Source: Mycobacterium paraterrae
Lineage (GTDB): Bacteria > Actinomycetota > Actinomycetes > Mycobacteriales > Mycobacteriaceae
Direction of reading: 5' to 3'
Assembly: GCF_022430545.2 (NCBI RefSeq)
Contig: NZ_CP092488.2
Location: forward strand, 2,542,001 to 2,606,000
Length of the DNA: 64,000 nt
Below the pieces are notes generated by a model. It was given only the letters and a program-made list of their open reading frames with translations, did not search any database and had not been told where the DNA came from. Both the position numbers and the translations under genes were made by a program. Shown here piece after piece: positions 62,868-64,000 of this stretch. The first letter of the stretch is position 1. Each line of letters starts with the position of its first letter.

Positions 62868-64000
62868 TCAGATTCCGAGATCTTTGGCGACGATCGTCTT
62901 CATGATCTCGGTGGTCCCGCCATAGATTGTCTGAATACGGGCGTCGACGAACGCTCGCGACACCGGATATTCGCGCATGTACCCATACCCACCGTGCAGT
63001 TGCAAGCAGCGGTCGGCGGTCCGCACTTGGAGCTCGGTGGTCCACCACTTCAACTTGGCGGCCCGAGCCGCAGTCAACTCACCGAGCAGGTGTTCGGCGA
63101 TACAGTCGTCGAGGTAGGTACGCGCGACGTCGATTTCAGTGGCCAACTCGGCCAGCACGAACTGGGTGTTCTGCAGCCCTGAGATCGGCGAGCCGAACGC
63201 TTTGCGCTGCTTGACGTAGTCGAGCGTCTCGGCCAGCACGCCCTCGGCGGCCGCGACCGCTCCCACAGCCAGCGAAAGACGTTCCTGGGGAAGGTTGTTC
63301 ATCAACTGGTAAAAGCCGCGACCTTCCTCGCCCAGCAGATTGTCGACCGAAACGCGCATATCGGTGAAGCTGAGTTCGCTGGTGTCCTGCGCGTGCAGAC
63401 CGATCTTCTCCAAGTTGCGGCCCCGACTGAACCCAGGTGTGTCGGGCTCGACCACGAACAGAGTCAAGCCCTTGTGCCGGTCGGGCCCGGTGCGTGCCGC
63501 GACGACGAACAGGTCGCCGGTCTGGCCGTTGGAGATGAAAGTCTTTGCGCCGTTGATGACGTAGTGGTCACCGTCGCGCGTTGCGGTGGTGCGGATGCCG
63601 GCCAGGTCGCTGCCGGCGCCCGGTTCGGTCATCGCGATACCGATCACGGTCTCCCCGGTGACCACGCCGGGTAGCCAGCGTTGCTTCTGCTCGGCGGTCG
63701 TCAGGTCGGTGAGATAGGGCAGCACGATGTCGTTCTGCAGCGACAGTGCGATGGCTTCGGCCGCCGCGCCGGCGCGTTGGAGTTCGTCGACGACGATCGC
63801 GTTGTACCGGAAGTCGTCGACGCCCGCCCCGCCGTATTCCTCCGGGACCGAAAAGGCCAGCAGCCCGAGCTTTCCGGCCTCGGTGAACAGGGAGCGGTCA
63901 ACGCTGCCTGCCTTCTCCCAGTCTTCGTGCGCCGGCACCACGGTTTGGCGCACGAAGTCGTGCACCATGTCGCGGAATTGCCGGTGCTCGTCTGCGTACT
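62868..64000 (-). CDS. Acyl-CoA dehydrogenase, cut by the window end
   Basis: The frame is open to the last base of the window, where ADEHRQFRDMVHDFVRQ continues the family N-terminus, so the true start lies beyond 64000; 377 residues are visible. FAD and substrate motifs are intact: IAMTEPGAGSDLAGIRT, FISNGQTGDLFVVAAR, the signature ERLSLAVGAVAAAEGVL, and QLHGGYGYMREYPVSRAFVDARI. The catalytic Glu usually sits in the C-terminal YGGTTEIMK region, which is present. It would feed electrons to EtfAB and EtfD, the latter encoded at 11.9 kb. Confidence 0.93.
   Translation of the reverse strand, partial: YADEHRQFRDMVHDFVRQTVVPAHEDWEKAGSVDRSLFTEAGKLGLLAFSVPEEYGGAGVDDFRYNAIVVDELQRAGAAAEAIALSLQNDIVLPYLTDLTTAEQKQRWLPGVVTGETVIGIAMTEPGAGSDLAGIRTTATRDGDHYVINGAKTFISNGQTGDLFVVAARTGPDRHKGLTLFVVEPDTPGFSRGRNLEKIGLHAQDTSELSFTDMRVSVDNLLGEEGRGFYQLMNNLPQERLSLAVGAVAAAEGVLAETLDYVKQRKAFGSPISGLQNTQFVLAELATEIDVARTYLDDCIAEHLLGELTAARAAKLKWWTTELQVRTADRCLQLHGGYGYMREYPVSRAFVDARIQTIYGGTTEIMKTIVAKDLGI

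Overview
The window is a dense, GC-rich actinobacterial chromosome segment, and the gene content is mycobacterial. It has a PPE protein, LpqJ-type and other lipoproteins, F420-dependent enzymes, TtfA (mycolate transport), EtfD, the dnaK-grpE-dnaJ1-hspR operon with HspR operators (HAIR), and many genes recognisable as homologues of the M. tuberculosis Rv0312 to Rv0391 stretch. The species cannot be fixed from the sequence alone. I saw no tRNA, rRNA, CRISPR array, insertion sequence or prophage gene.

Layout. 0-5.4 kb: three tandem paralogues, each with a degenerate Hsp70/actin-like N-terminal domain, one membrane helix, a Pro/Ala-rich stalk and a Gly-rich tail. 5.5-8.9 kb: udgA, a mycothiol-dependent-type enzyme, a small NTF2-fold protein and rmlA (nucleotide-sugar precursors for the cell wall). 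8.9-14.9 kb (minus strand): a PPE gene with a coupled 31-codon leader ORF, aspC, and etfD with a repeat-expanded tail and paired palindromic operators. 15-17.4 kb (minus): an F420-dependent oxidoreductase gene followed by three tandem small membrane proteins with Thr/Pro stalks and His-rich ends. 17.5-22 kb: a DUF1345 membrane protein, lpqJ, an F420/PPOX enzyme, a TetR-enoyl-CoA hydratase pair and ansP2. 22.3-26.5 kb: the HspR-controlled chaperone operon, closed by a strong terminator. 26.5-29.9 kb (minus): an epimerase, a type II flavohaemoglobin, a GAP-family membrane protein and a small hypothetical gene. 29.9-36.5 kb: clpB behind a second HAIR, then ttfA, an SDR, pyrE, a lipoprotein and an SpoU methyltransferase. 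36.6-41.5 kb: an accessory-looking patch with a P450, a divergent LAL-type LuxR regulator, a frameshifted SnoaL-like gene, a small ORF, and two related long hairpins bracketing the patch. 41.5-54.1 kb: a GH76-type protein, fused SCOT-type CoA transferase, exported MsrB, DedA, fba, envelope proteins, a CDF exporter, a TetR/peroxiredoxin-like pair with two matching operators, an M50 protease and purA. 54.2-57.2 kb: purT-like, rhodanese and metZ. 57.4-64 kb: an unassigned ATP-grasp protein, a Tat-exported GH5-like hydrolase, a YnfA protein, an SDR, a GNAT-like protein with a small partner, and the 3' part of an acyl-CoA dehydrogenase gene.

How they fit together. Core functions are envelope precursor supply, fatty-acid oxidation (etfD, enoyl-CoA hydratase, acyl-CoA dehydrogenase), protein quality control under HspR, and purine, pyrimidine and methionine synthesis. 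Compared with the H37Rv gene order as I recall it, the block from the Rv0385 homologue to the Rv0356c homologue (about 27 kb) is inverted. The most interesting poorly described material is the triplicated Hsp70-like envelope proteins, the triplicated His-tail membrane proteins behind an F420 oxidoreductase, the ATP-grasp protein at 57.4 kb, and the leader ORF in front of the PPE gene.
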